Below are positions 54,159 to 63,376 of a DNA stretch of 64,000 nt, in pieces. The DNA lies in assembly GCF_964033635.1 (NCBI RefSeq), contig NZ_OZ035533.1, forward strand, positions 186,001 to 250,000, read 5' to 3'. Under the pieces are notes generated by a model. The model saw nothing but the letters and a program-made list of their open reading frames with translations. It made no database searches and was not told the origin of the DNA. Positions within the stretch are counted from its first letter, which is position 1, and every line of letters begins with the position of its first letter. The stretch comes from Chitinophaga sp. MM2321. GTDB lineage: Bacteria > Bacteroidota > Bacteroidia > Chitinophagales > Chitinophagaceae. The position numbers were made by a program, and so were the translations under genes.

Positions 54159-54173
54159 GTTGATACGATTATA

Positions 54174-56483
54174 TCAATCCGGCGCAATTTCGACCAGGCA
54201 GATTTCCCTGGTTTGCAGCGGGAAATTTACCCGTACATTTCCATTTGAATAGCTACCTAATAATTTTTTGCCTGTTGCATTGACAAGATAAACTTTACCG
54301 GAGGCAGGAAGATCATAATCTGCGGATTTGAAATTCAGTTTTACCGGGTACACTTTATCATGGATGCTGGCGATGGCAATGCCCAGCATGTTATCTGCTG
54401 ATTTCCAGGAAGAGCTATAAATGACCGGATATTTTTTATGAAAGGTGGTTACCTTTTCTTTTTGTCCGGCATAGATCGACAACTTGGAGATACTTAATTC
54501 TTCTTCGGGGATAACCATTTCCGGCGCTCTCCGGAACTCTCCATGCAGCAGATATTTTAAACACTTGTTCCTCACTTTTGCGAGTGTCAGGAGATAATCA
54601 ATCTCTGTTTTCCTTTCTGTTGCCAGGTTAGGCAGGTAATTGGAGATCATCGGCTGCATGCCCCAGGTATAAGACCTGGCCTGTTCCATTAGGAATTGTT
54701 TGTTAAAAATAGTATCCAGCGGTTGTAAGGTGTTGGCGGGACGATGTTCAGCAGGCCACAGCTCATCATAAGGCGGGGTTAGTAAGGAAGAATAATTACC
54801 ATAGGTGATACCATAAGGATGGTATACCACCTGGAAGAATGGAATGGGCTCCCAGTCCTGTGTGCCGGCATACCGTTCGCGGCTTACCTGTAAAACCAGG
54901 AAGGCATCAACATAAGGTAGCCAGTTCTCTCCAACACCTTCACCTGCCAGTGCAATTTTTTTATCAGGTAATACTTTTGACCTGATCTGTTGTGAAAGCG
55001 CAGTAGAGTTATGCACCCAGTAATTTCCACCACCAATGGTGTGTCCATGGCTTTTATCAAAGCACAGATAGCTTAAACAGGTTTGATCCATATACACCCC
55101 GTTCACATGGTAGTCATTGATTACGCTGTCTGCCAGTGCAGCATATTTATTTTTCCAGAAAGAAGTACCTACACACATAATGGTGAGTGCCTTGCCGCTG
55201 AAAATATTGAACACATGTGAACTGAGATTTCCCTTGCTATCTTTCAGGGCGTAGGGGTATGGTTGTTCCGCTTTCCAGCTTTGGGTAGATGTACCCCACT
55301 GGAACTGGTTCATGTATACCAGCGACTTCACACCATGCTCCTGCGACCATTTCACATTTTTAATAAATGATTCTTTTCCTTCCCGTGGCGGTAAATATTC
55401 CGGGAAGCCATCATCATAGGAACATCCATGCCACCAATGCCATAACACATTAACGGGAAGGCCTAAACGCTCTTTGAGATCCACTGCCGGTTTGAGCACC
55501 TGTTCTGATCTTCCCCTGTTCCATACCCAGAGGGCGGTGTTTTTCAGCCATTCGGGTGTTGCATTATTGGTAAGACGGCTATCGGCGCACCAGCTTTGCT
55601 GGACAGCCCATTCGCGATACTGTTCTGCTGCTGTTATCCAGTCGCCATGAAAAGACCCTACAATGGCATTATAGGGCTGTTTATAGGCAACCTGTGGGGA
55701 ATCAAGTGCGGGAAAGTTTTCCAGCTGATACACCAGTGCGCCGTTATCCAGTAAAACCGCCATGTTTTTTCTATAGGCCGACACATCATCACAGGAGGCA
55801 TAGAATCCTTTTCCCTGTTTGTTGTATAAAGCCAGCAATTGCATAGAAAGATGACCGGGAGAAACCCACTCAAATTTTTTGGTGGCGCCTTTCATACCGG
55901 CCAGTGCTGCACCGGGATTCTTTAGCAATTCTCCCATCCAGCTAGGCACTGCGAGGTATTCTTCTGCTGTATTCGACAACCCTGCTACCCTGGGGAAGAC
56001 CACACTGGAGATCACTTCGTTTTTCAATCCCTCCACGGCTATATGCCAGGAAGATAAAGGCTTGTTCTCCTGCAGTGTAACGGTAACGGTTACTTTAAAA
56101 TCATTGTTTTGTATGTCGCGCCCGTTTTTCCAGGTAAGCGTAAGGGTACGCGGGGAGCTGGTTTCATAGCGGAAGTCACTGAAGTTGCGGATATCCAGCT
56201 TGTGATTGACCCCATCTTTTAACAGGGAAAGTTCCCAGGGGGTATACGAGCCGGCGGCTTCGGTGTGGCTGATCATGGTATGTTTTTCCATATCTTCCAT
56301 CGCAATAAATCCACCGTTACTTTTATTGAATGTCAGCCGCAGCTTGCCATTGTTCAGTTGTATGTTTCCGGTATCCGGTACGGGTGCTGCGTATACTGCT
56401 GTTGACAAGAGCATCATCCATACAGTCAGCACTAATTTTACTACCTGGCGGAAGGAGTGCTTACTATAGCTGTTTGTTATCAT
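54174..56483 (-). CDS. Exported DUF6259-type glycoside hydrolase-like protein (locus E)
   Basis: A 769-residue exported protein (signal VVKLVLTVWMMLLSTAVYA). An N-terminal beta-sandwich (QLNNGKLRLTFNKSNGGFIA, FKVTVTVTLQENKPLSSWHI) precedes a TIM-barrel-like part with VLWHWWHGCSYDDGFPEYLP, NGVYMDQTCLSYLCFDKSHG (D466 a possible catalytic residue) and ALAGEGVGENWLPYVDAFLV, and a C-terminal beta domain. This fits the DUF6259 group of putative glycosidases; I am fairly sure of the general type, less of the family number. The substrate is unknown. It is the last gene of the minus-strand locus E transcript, starting 11 bases after the GH42-like gene stop. Confidence 0.8.
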   Translation of the reverse strand: MITNSYSKHSFRQVVKLVLTVWMMLLSTAVYAAPVPDTGNIQLNNGKLRLTFNKSNGGFIAMEDMEKHTMISHTEAAGSYTPWELSLLKDGVNHKLDIRNFSDFRYETSSPRTLTLTWKNGRDIQNNDFKVTVTVTLQENKPLSSWHIAVEGLKNEVISSVVFPRVAGLSNTAEEYLAVPSWMGELLKNPGAALAGMKGATKKFEWVSPGHLSMQLLALYNKQGKGFYASCDDVSAYRKNMAVLLDNGALVYQLENFPALDSPQVAYKQPYNAIVGSFHGDWITAAEQYREWAVQQSWCADSRLTNNATPEWLKNTALWVWNRGRSEQVLKPAVDLKERLGLPVNVLWHWWHGCSYDDGFPEYLPPREGKESFIKNVKWSQEHGVKSLVYMNQFQWGTSTQSWKAEQPYPYALKDSKGNLSSHVFNIFSGKALTIMCVGTSFWKNKYAALADSVINDYHVNGVYMDQTCLSYLCFDKSHGHTIGGGNYWVHNSTALSQQIRSKVLPDKKIALAGEGVGENWLPYVDAFLVLQVSRERYAGTQDWEPIPFFQVVYHPYGITYGNYSSLLTPPYDELWPAEHRPANTLQPLDTIFNKQFLMEQARSYTWGMQPMISNYLPNLATERKTEIDYLLTLAKVRNKCLKYLLHGEFRRAPEMVIPEEELSISKLSIYAGQKEKVTTFHKKYPVIYSSSWKSADNMLGIAIASIHDKVYPVKLNFKSADYDLPASGKVYLVNATGKKLLGSYSNGNVRVNFPLQTREICLVEIAPD

Positions 56484-56494
56484 GAAATATTATT

Positions 56495-58483
56495 TTAGTG
56501 TTTGCGTTGTTTTTTTTCAGGAACAACCCTTAGTAAAATAGTAGCGCCTGGCTCCATATCCAGGGTTACTGTTTTGGTATTGCCGGCAATTATTTTTTTC
56601 GTCACCGGGTCTGATACCTGTGCATAAAAGGGGAGCTTCAATTCTTTCTTACCCCCTTTAACGGAATGTACACTCAGCCATCCGCGTCCGGCATATACTA
56701 CATCTTCTGTGTTGAGATAGCGATGCACACCGGCGCTATCCCAGAGCTTTCCGAGTGCGGAAGCCGGCCATCGAAGTTTTTTGCTGAAAGTGGGCTGCGT
56801 TCCTGTCTCTTTGAAATAGATCGTTGTACCATATCCATCTGTTTGTAAAACCATCATGCCCTTAGCAGCCCATTTCTTTATCAAAGTCAGCTCCTGTTCA
56901 TTGGGGTCCATTATCCCCATGAGCCAGATCACCTTATATTGTCCTGCAGACACTTTATTTAAATCGGTGCGGAGGTATAGATCGTACGGTGCACCGGTCT
57001 TTCCCAGCGCATAACGGTTGCCGGTAATTTCTCCGGTAAGTCCGCCGTAATCTTTATCCCACTCCTGTAATCTTTCATCTACTACTACCGCTACTTCCGG
57101 CTTCATTTGCGGACAGGCGGCATCGGGATATTCAACGAAATATTGCTGCCCCTCGTGTAATACGGCCAATAACGCCGGGTCACTAAACCAGCCACCCCAC
57201 ATATCAAACCACCAGCCACCATATCCATAAGCGAGCATGCGGGCGAGATTTTTGCGGAGGAGCGACACAGATGTTGACATCTTATCAGGTCCTATCCACA
57301 CACCGTTGGTGTACCATTCGCCCGGAGGCGCTATTGCCGGTGCGCGCTCTTTTAATAAAGTAGTGAGCGTAGTGCGTGTATCATTTTCCGCCAGCCATAA
57401 TTTACCATGCAGTTGAACGGATTTAATGGCCGCCATCGGGGCCCAGTCTTCTCCCGCAACACGGTTATAATCATTGGGACTGGAGAGGTAATCGAGGTAC
57501 GGACAATCCAGTAGTTTGGCCAGTGCGCCGTGTCCTCTTCTTGGGTCGGACACGAAATAATGATAGCCATAAAATGCGCCTGTAAGCAGACAGTTATTAC
57601 TGGCATCTTTTACGATTTTGCAGGAATAGGCGATGTGATCTGCAATCGTGGTAGCCTGAAAATCGAAAGTGTTGAAGTAACGCTGGTCAGTGGCCGCATT
57701 ACGCCATTCCCGTTTCCTGTCTGTGCCGCTGATATCTGCTGGCAATGCCTGATCAAAGGTAATGGTTTGATCATTCCAGGCATGCCTGAGCGAATCTGTA
57801 TTATCTGCATAATGTTGCCGGAGCCATTTCCTGAATGCCACTTTGCGTGCATTGCTTTCATCATAGAAATGGTCTTTGTAATGATAAAACCATTCTTCCG
57901 TAAACCCACCCGCTACATGCACGCCTGCTACGTGCGCGCTGTAAGGGGAATGCAGCAACCATTTTACTACTTCTCTCAGTACTTCCCCGGCGTCATGTTG
58001 CCATTTTGGGGAAGAAAAACTGGTGCGGTATCCGCTGCCATCGGGAAGTCTGCAAACCGCATCCGGGTTTTCTTTCTCCCACCATACCGGTGGATCGAGG
58101 TGCAAGCGGATAATCACTTTAGCCGCCGGGTCTGCACGCAGTACCTCCTCAAAATCATGGATAATACCCTTGTAATCGTAGGTGTTTTTCCCCAGCCATA
58201 CCGGTGTTCTGAAAGGCTTGATACCTGAAGTGGAGTTAATGCCCCTGTCTCCCAGGTAAGCGGGAATATTGTAGAGATGTATACCTGCTATTGCTGCTTC
58301 ACGGTAATACTTTTCCTCACCCAGGTACGACATATAAGCAAACGGTGGGTAAGGGGTATCATTGATATACAAAGCAGGGACGCCTGCTTTCATCCTCACA
58401 GCGGCACAGGAGCGTTCCGTCTCCTGTGCCTTTACAACCAGTTCTAAACAAACCAAAACTATGAGGACAATATATTTATTCAT
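56495..58483 (-). CDS. Exported GH42-like (clan GH-A) glycosidase (locus E)
   Basis: A 662-residue exported protein with signal MNKYIVLIVLVCLELVVKAQ. The catalytic TIM barrel is suggested by PAAKVIIRLHLDPPVWWEKE, HVAGVHVAGGFTEEWFYHYK (E196 or E197 as candidate acid/base) and GKLWLAENDTRTTL (E366 as candidate nucleophile), followed by a Trp-rich stretch (YGYGGWWFDMWGGWFSDPAL) and a trimerisation-like alpha/beta domain (PEVAVVVDERLQEWDKDYGG), as in GH42 beta-galactosidases. The assignment rests on layout, not on a full match of GH42 motifs, so a related GH-A family is possible. It lies between susD (14 bases upstream) and the DUF6259 gene, and would cleave the glycan handled by locus E. Confidence 0.75.
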   Translation of the reverse strand: MNKYIVLIVLVCLELVVKAQETERSCAAVRMKAGVPALYINDTPYPPFAYMSYLGEEKYYREAAIAGIHLYNIPAYLGDRGINSTSGIKPFRTPVWLGKNTYDYKGIIHDFEEVLRADPAAKVIIRLHLDPPVWWEKENPDAVCRLPDGSGYRTSFSSPKWQHDAGEVLREVVKWLLHSPYSAHVAGVHVAGGFTEEWFYHYKDHFYDESNARKVAFRKWLRQHYADNTDSLRHAWNDQTITFDQALPADISGTDRKREWRNAATDQRYFNTFDFQATTIADHIAYSCKIVKDASNNCLLTGAFYGYHYFVSDPRRGHGALAKLLDCPYLDYLSSPNDYNRVAGEDWAPMAAIKSVQLHGKLWLAENDTRTTLTTLLKERAPAIAPPGEWYTNGVWIGPDKMSTSVSLLRKNLARMLAYGYGGWWFDMWGGWFSDPALLAVLHEGQQYFVEYPDAACPQMKPEVAVVVDERLQEWDKDYGGLTGEITGNRYALGKTGAPYDLYLRTDLNKVSAGQYKVIWLMGIMDPNEQELTLIKKWAAKGMMVLQTDGYGTTIYFKETGTQPTFSKKLRWPASALGKLWDSAGVHRYLNTEDVVYAGRGWLSVHSVKGGKKELKLPFYAQVSDPVTKKIIAGNTKTVTLDMEPGATILLRVVPEKKQRKH

Positions 58484-58497
58484 ACGTTGATTAATTA

Positions 58498-59955
58498 TTA
58501 ATAACCGGGATTCTGATCGGCCTGACTGAGTTCAGGATTGGTGTCAATTTCCTGCTGAGGAATAGGCCAGAGCAGGTGAATATCCTGTACATCTTTTCCT
58601 AAATTGGCTTTGATCACCTGTTTAACTTTGCCGGTACGTTTCAGATCCAGCCAACGTTTTCCTTCCATAAAAAGTTCGTAGGCGCGTTCCTGTAATACCG
58701 TATCCCGGAATGCATCCAATGTCCAGCCGGTAGTAGGATAATCTTTGGGAGAAACGGAAGTGGCAGGAAAACCATAAGCTCTTCTTCTGATCATATTCAG
58801 GCGTTCAACAGCCACTGTTGACGGGCTTCCGCCTGCCATCGCATCTGCTTCTGCATAAATGAGCAATACATCAGCATATCTTAAAAAAGGATAATCATTT
58901 GCATGACCAACAGTAGTAGGAGCACCCGGATCTCTCCATTTGCTGAAAAGTACCGGCGTAGAAACCGGGAGGGTATCCAGTTTTCCTGTTTTCCGGTTGA
59001 TGTAGGTAGTGAAGATATCCCATTGCTTGCGCAGATCCTGGTTATCCCATGCATTCAGAAAACGGTTATCCAGGGTGGAATAGATCACGTAGTTACCGAA
59101 AGGAGAAAATGTTGTTTCGCTCCATAACAAGTTGTGTGGCCATTCCCAGCCATCCAGGTGATTAAACTTAAGATAGAATATTTCTTCTGATGAACCATTT
59201 ACAGTAGGACCAAAAACATTATCCCAATCATCTGTTTTGGTGATATTCACCAGTGAAAACTGGTTGGAAGCGATTACTTCTGCTGCTTTATCTTTTGCTA
59301 CCTGCCAGTTGCCGGCAGTGAGGCTCACATCAGCCAGCAGTGCATTCGCTGCCTGGATGCCCGGTCTGCCATATTGTGCAGCCTTTTCAGGCAGGTTGGT
59401 CGCTGCAAATTCCAGATCGGCAACAATAGCGGCGTATACTTCTGCTATCGGTTTGCGTGCAGTGCTTTGTGGCGTTGTACTCAGGTATAAAGGCACGGCT
59501 CCCCAGTTCCTGACCAGGTGATAATAACTGAATGCCCGCAGGAATCTGGCTTCCGCTACCAATGCATTCTTATCTGTTTCACTGGCATTTGTAATACTGG
59601 GAATTTTTTCAATCGCAATATTGGCATTCCGGATGCTCCGGTAAAAACCATCCCAGATGGCGGCAACGCGTGAAATGTTAACAACATCCAGTCCTTTGTA
59701 CTCTCCGATAATAGAGGTAGATCCCCTGCCTTCTGCATAATCTGCCATGATTTCCACTTGCAGGAAATAAGGGCCTCTGAATATACCGGGTCTTAAAGGG
59801 GCATAAACAGCATTCACAGCAGAACGGGCTTCATCCAGATTTTTATAAAAATTTACTTCTGCCAGCCTGTCTTCAGGTACTTCATCCAGGAATTTACTAC
59901 AGGATGTAAGGCAAAGTAAAAAAAGTAGTATGAGACAATTATATGGTTTCATCAT
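58498..59955 (-). CDS. SusD/RagB glycan-binding lipoprotein (locus E)
   Basis: A 485-residue SusD-family lipoprotein. The signal MMKPYNCLILLFLLCLTSC ends in a lipobox Cys, followed by SKFLDEVPEDRLAEVNFYKN. Typical segments are ALVAEARFLRAFSYYHLVRN, LQERAYELFMEGKRWLDLKR and the ending LLWPIPQQEIDTNPELSQAD plus QNPGY. It is similar to the locus A SusD, including the ADYAEGRGSTSIIGEYKGLD stretch where A has EYMYGRGS...GLD, so the two loci may bind related glycans while using different enzymes. It lies 25 bases downstream of the SusC gene. Confidence 0.93.
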   Translation of the reverse strand: MMKPYNCLILLFLLCLTSCSKFLDEVPEDRLAEVNFYKNLDEARSAVNAVYAPLRPGIFRGPYFLQVEIMADYAEGRGSTSIIGEYKGLDVVNISRVAAIWDGFYRSIRNANIAIEKIPSITNASETDKNALVAEARFLRAFSYYHLVRNWGAVPLYLSTTPQSTARKPIAEVYAAIVADLEFAATNLPEKAAQYGRPGIQAANALLADVSLTAGNWQVAKDKAAEVIASNQFSLVNITKTDDWDNVFGPTVNGSSEEIFYLKFNHLDGWEWPHNLLWSETTFSPFGNYVIYSTLDNRFLNAWDNQDLRKQWDIFTTYINRKTGKLDTLPVSTPVLFSKWRDPGAPTTVGHANDYPFLRYADVLLIYAEADAMAGGSPSTVAVERLNMIRRRAYGFPATSVSPKDYPTTGWTLDAFRDTVLQERAYELFMEGKRWLDLKRTGKVKQVIKANLGKDVQDIHLLWPIPQQEIDTNPELSQADQNPGY

Positions 59956-59980
59956 TTTCCCCTGTTTAAATGAGTTAGCA

Positions 59981-62900
59981 TTAAAGTTTTACACGTAATC
60001 CAATCATAATAGATCGCGCATCCGGATAGCCGAATTGGTCAATTCCCCTTGAAATCCCTGCACCCCTGGTATTGATTTCTGGTGTATAAAAAGAATACTT
60101 CGTGAACGTAAACGCATTTTGTACCGCTACGTAGATCTGCGAACCCGCTAATACTACTTTGTCCTTTTTAAGTGTGTAGGATAATTGTATATTTTTAACC
60201 CTTACATAAGAACCATCTTCAATAAAACGGTCGGAACCCTGGTACCTGGTGGTTTTGCTGATCTTGGGATATTTGGCGTGCGGATCCGGATTCTGTTCTG
60301 TCCAGTAGTTTCCTAAAACATCTTTTATCTGATTGATACCAAAACTGAAACCATCTGCCACATTGGATAAATTATAGTTCAATATATCCACACCCTGTAC
60401 ACTGGTAACTAAAATGCTGAGATCAAAATTCTTATAACTCATGTGAGAATTTATACCCAGTACATAGTCTGGGTTAGGATCTCCTATGATGGTTCTGTCA
60501 AGACTGTTGATCACCCCGTTTTTATCCAGGTCTTTATAAACAATAGCGCCTTTATCATCCAGGCCATCTTCAAGATATCCGTAGAAAACACCTATCGGGT
60601 GTCCTTCCCGCACTAAGCTCATGGCTGGCAGCGTGTTTCCGAGGATAACGCCAAAGATGTCTGTTCCGCCACTTAATGTAAGTACCTTATTACGGTTCCT
60701 GGAAATATTTACGCCCATGTCCCATTTAAATGCGCCATCCTGTAAGATGTTGGCATTGATAGCGGCTTCTATTCCCTTGTTCTGCACAGCACCCAGGTTA
60801 CTGATGGTGGTGGTATACCCTGAGGAAGAAGATACCGGTACAGAGCTTAACAGGTCATTTGTTCTCTTTGAATAATAATCAAAAGAGAGCGAGAACCGGC
60901 TGTTGAATAAAGCGATATCTACCCCTGCATCTACCTGTGTGGTTGTTTCCCACTTCAGATCAGGATTGGGTTTGATGCTTCCCGGTGCAAAACCAATATA
61001 GAGGTTATCGTCCAGGACTGTTTGTACGCTGGATAAAATAGCAAGCGACTGGTAGGGAGATAATGCTGTATTGCCCGTTACACCCCAGCTACCTCTCAGT
61101 TTCAGGTCGTTTACCACTGGTTTTATACCCTGCCAGAAATTTTCTTCACTCACTCTCCAGGCAAGAGCGGTAGAAGGGAAATAACCCCATCTGTTTGCCT
61201 TACCGAAACGGGAAGAACCATCAGCACGGATACTGGAAGTGAGTAAGTATTTTCCTTTATAGGAATAATTCAGTCTGCCCAGCCAGGATAAAATAGCATA
61301 TTCATTGATGCTGGAAGTAGGAATGCCGGGAGAAGTACCTGACTGTAAGCTGTTATTTTCAAGTGTATTGGTCAGGAAACCTGTTGCACTGGCACCGAGT
61401 CCTGTGGCTGTATTTTTCTCGGATGTAAGACCACCCAGCAACGTGAAACGATGATCATTGTTCACTGTTTTTGTATAAGTCAAAGTATTCTCATTCACAA
61501 TATTCATGGATTCACCATAGCTAATGCTGGCACTTCCGGTAGCAGATGGCTGGAAAATGGTAGGAGAATAAAAGTCTACCCGTGAGTTTTCATATTGTAT
61601 ACCTACAGAAGAGCGCAACACCAGGTCAGGGGTTAGCTTGCCCTCAATAAATAAGTTGGTGAGTAATGCGTTCCTGGTAGTGACGTTCTTTCTTTCAAGT
61701 GCCATCGCTACGGGGTTTTCAGCAATATCGGGACTAAAGGAATACTTTCTTACATTGCTGTAATTGCCTTGCTCATTGTACACCGGTACAGTCGGCGGAG
61801 ATATCAGTGCGCCGCTCAGTACCCCGGATCCCCGTTCTGAATTTTCGCTGAATAATAAATTATTTTTTGTACGACTTACAATATTATTGAACGATACTTT
61901 CCATTTGTCACTGATGCTATGTTCTACGTTAGCCCTTAACTGTGCCTGGTTATAGTAGGAGTTAATGATTACTCCTTTTTGGTCGAAATAGCTTGCAGAT
62001 AAACTAAACCGGGTTTTATCGTTGCCGCCGGAAACAGACAGGGAATGATTTTGAATGGGTGCTGTCTGAAATATTTCATCCTGCCAGTCGGTTCCTTTTC
62101 CGAATGACTGGATCTCTGCATCCGTGAAGAAAGGTGTGCCGTTATCATTTGCTGCGCGTTCATTGGCAAGTGTTGCAAATTCACGTGCATTCAGCATATC
62201 GATTTTCTTTGTCACCTGCTGAAAACCATAGTAGGAATCATATTCAACCAGTGTGCGACCGTTTTTTCCTTTTTTGGTAGTAACCATCACCACACCATTC
62301 GCACCTCTCGATCCATAGATAGCTGTTGCGGAGGCATCTTTCAAAATTTCTATAGATAAGATGTCGTTCGGATTAATATTATCGAGGGTACCGGTTATTG
62401 GAAAACCATCGATGACATACATCGGTTCGTTGCCGCCAATTAATGAATTACCACCACGTATACGTACGCTTAAAGCACTTCCTGGTTCACCCGAATTCTG
62501 CATTACCTGTACGCCAGGCGTTAGCCCTGTTAGCGCCTGCACAGGATTGCGGATAGCCTGCGCACTCAGTTGCTCGCCCCTTACAGAGGAAATTGAGCCC
62601 GTGAGATCGGACCGTTTTTGTGTGCCATATCCTACTACGATCACTTCATCCAGTTTGGAGAGTTCGGGTCGTAAAGCGACGTTCACCTGGCTCCTGGAAG
62701 CAACCGGTTCTTCAAAGCTCTGAAAGCCGATCATTCTGAATACCAGTACAGCGTCTTCATTTACCTGTTGTAGCCGGTATCTTCCTCTTTCATCTGAAAT
62801 GGTACCTTTGGTGGTACCTTTTATGCCTACCGATACTCCCTGAACGGGGATGCCGGTATTATTGGTGATAACCCCGCCCACCGTATCTATCAGGGCAGGA

Positions 62901-63313
62901 GCCAGGTCTGTTTTTTTCTCCTCCACATTTTTCAGGCGGATGACAATTGTTTTATTCACCAGCTCATAAGTAAAAGGCTGGCCCGATAAACATTTCTGCA
63001 ATACCTCTTCCAGTGGTGCATTTTTTATTTCTACGGTAACGGGCTTCGACAGCTCCATCAGTTCCGAATCATAGAGGAACAAGTACCCGCTTTGCGCTTT
63101 TATTTTTTTCAAAACATTATCCAGTACTGCATTTTTTTCCGACAGGCTAAACCGCTGGGAAAAGGCCGTAGCACTCACTTGCAAACACAAAACGGTAAGA
63201 GCGATAGCGGTGAGTTTCATGATCCGGTAAATTTTAAGATTAGGCGGAAAATTCCAGGTAAATACTTGGATACATCGCATAAGTATCCTTTTGCAAAACG
63301 CATTGACATTCAT
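59981..63313 (-). CDS. SusC/RagA TonB-dependent receptor with STN domain (locus E)
   Basis: A 1110-residue outer-membrane importer. A basic pre-sequence (MNVNAFCKRILMRC...) precedes the signal peptide (MKLTAIALTVLCLQVSATAF), an STN domain (LSEKNAVLDNVLKKIKAQSG to NKTIVIRLKN), a carboxypeptidase-D-like domain (VGGVITNNTGIPVQGVSVGI), a plug with EPMYVIDGFPITG and DASATAIYGSRGANGVVMVT, and a barrel ending DARSIMIGLRVKL. The MN...FCKR start parallels the MH...CR(R/K) starts of loci A and B and supports the chosen ATG. The gap to the upstream FecR is only 63 bases and holds neither the hairpin nor the antisense promoter box seen in loci A, B and D. Confidence 0.93.
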   Translation of the reverse strand: MNVNAFCKRILMRCIQVFTWNFPPNLKIYRIMKLTAIALTVLCLQVSATAFSQRFSLSEKNAVLDNVLKKIKAQSGYLFLYDSELMELSKPVTVEIKNAPLEEVLQKCLSGQPFTYELVNKTIVIRLKNVEEKKTDLAPALIDTVGGVITNNTGIPVQGVSVGIKGTTKGTISDERGRYRLQQVNEDAVLVFRMIGFQSFEEPVASRSQVNVALRPELSKLDEVIVVGYGTQKRSDLTGSISSVRGEQLSAQAIRNPVQALTGLTPGVQVMQNSGEPGSALSVRIRGGNSLIGGNEPMYVIDGFPITGTLDNINPNDILSIEILKDASATAIYGSRGANGVVMVTTKKGKNGRTLVEYDSYYGFQQVTKKIDMLNAREFATLANERAANDNGTPFFTDAEIQSFGKGTDWQDEIFQTAPIQNHSLSVSGGNDKTRFSLSASYFDQKGVIINSYYNQAQLRANVEHSISDKWKVSFNNIVSRTKNNLLFSENSERGSGVLSGALISPPTVPVYNEQGNYSNVRKYSFSPDIAENPVAMALERKNVTTRNALLTNLFIEGKLTPDLVLRSSVGIQYENSRVDFYSPTIFQPSATGSASISYGESMNIVNENTLTYTKTVNNDHRFTLLGGLTSEKNTATGLGASATGFLTNTLENNSLQSGTSPGIPTSSINEYAILSWLGRLNYSYKGKYLLTSSIRADGSSRFGKANRWGYFPSTALAWRVSEENFWQGIKPVVNDLKLRGSWGVTGNTALSPYQSLAILSSVQTVLDDNLYIGFAPGSIKPNPDLKWETTTQVDAGVDIALFNSRFSLSFDYYSKRTNDLLSSVPVSSSSGYTTTISNLGAVQNKGIEAAINANILQDGAFKWDMGVNISRNRNKVLTLSGGTDIFGVILGNTLPAMSLVREGHPIGVFYGYLEDGLDDKGAIVYKDLDKNGVINSLDRTIIGDPNPDYVLGINSHMSYKNFDLSILVTSVQGVDILNYNLSNVADGFSFGINQIKDVLGNYWTEQNPDPHAKYPKISKTTRYQGSDRFIEDGSYVRVKNIQLSYTLKKDKVVLAGSQIYVAVQNAFTFTKYSFYTPEINTRGAGISRGIDQFGYPDARSIMIGLRVKL

Positions 63314-63376
63314 AAAAATGATGGAATTAAATGATAATTGATATTTTGGTTGACCCCTTTTTTGTATGCTGCTATT

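Noticed and set aside
57530..58228. Long open frame (232 codons) on the plus strand
   Set aside because: It is antisense to the GH42-like gene, has no signal or domain I recognise, and has the composition expected of an antisense frame of a coding gene.
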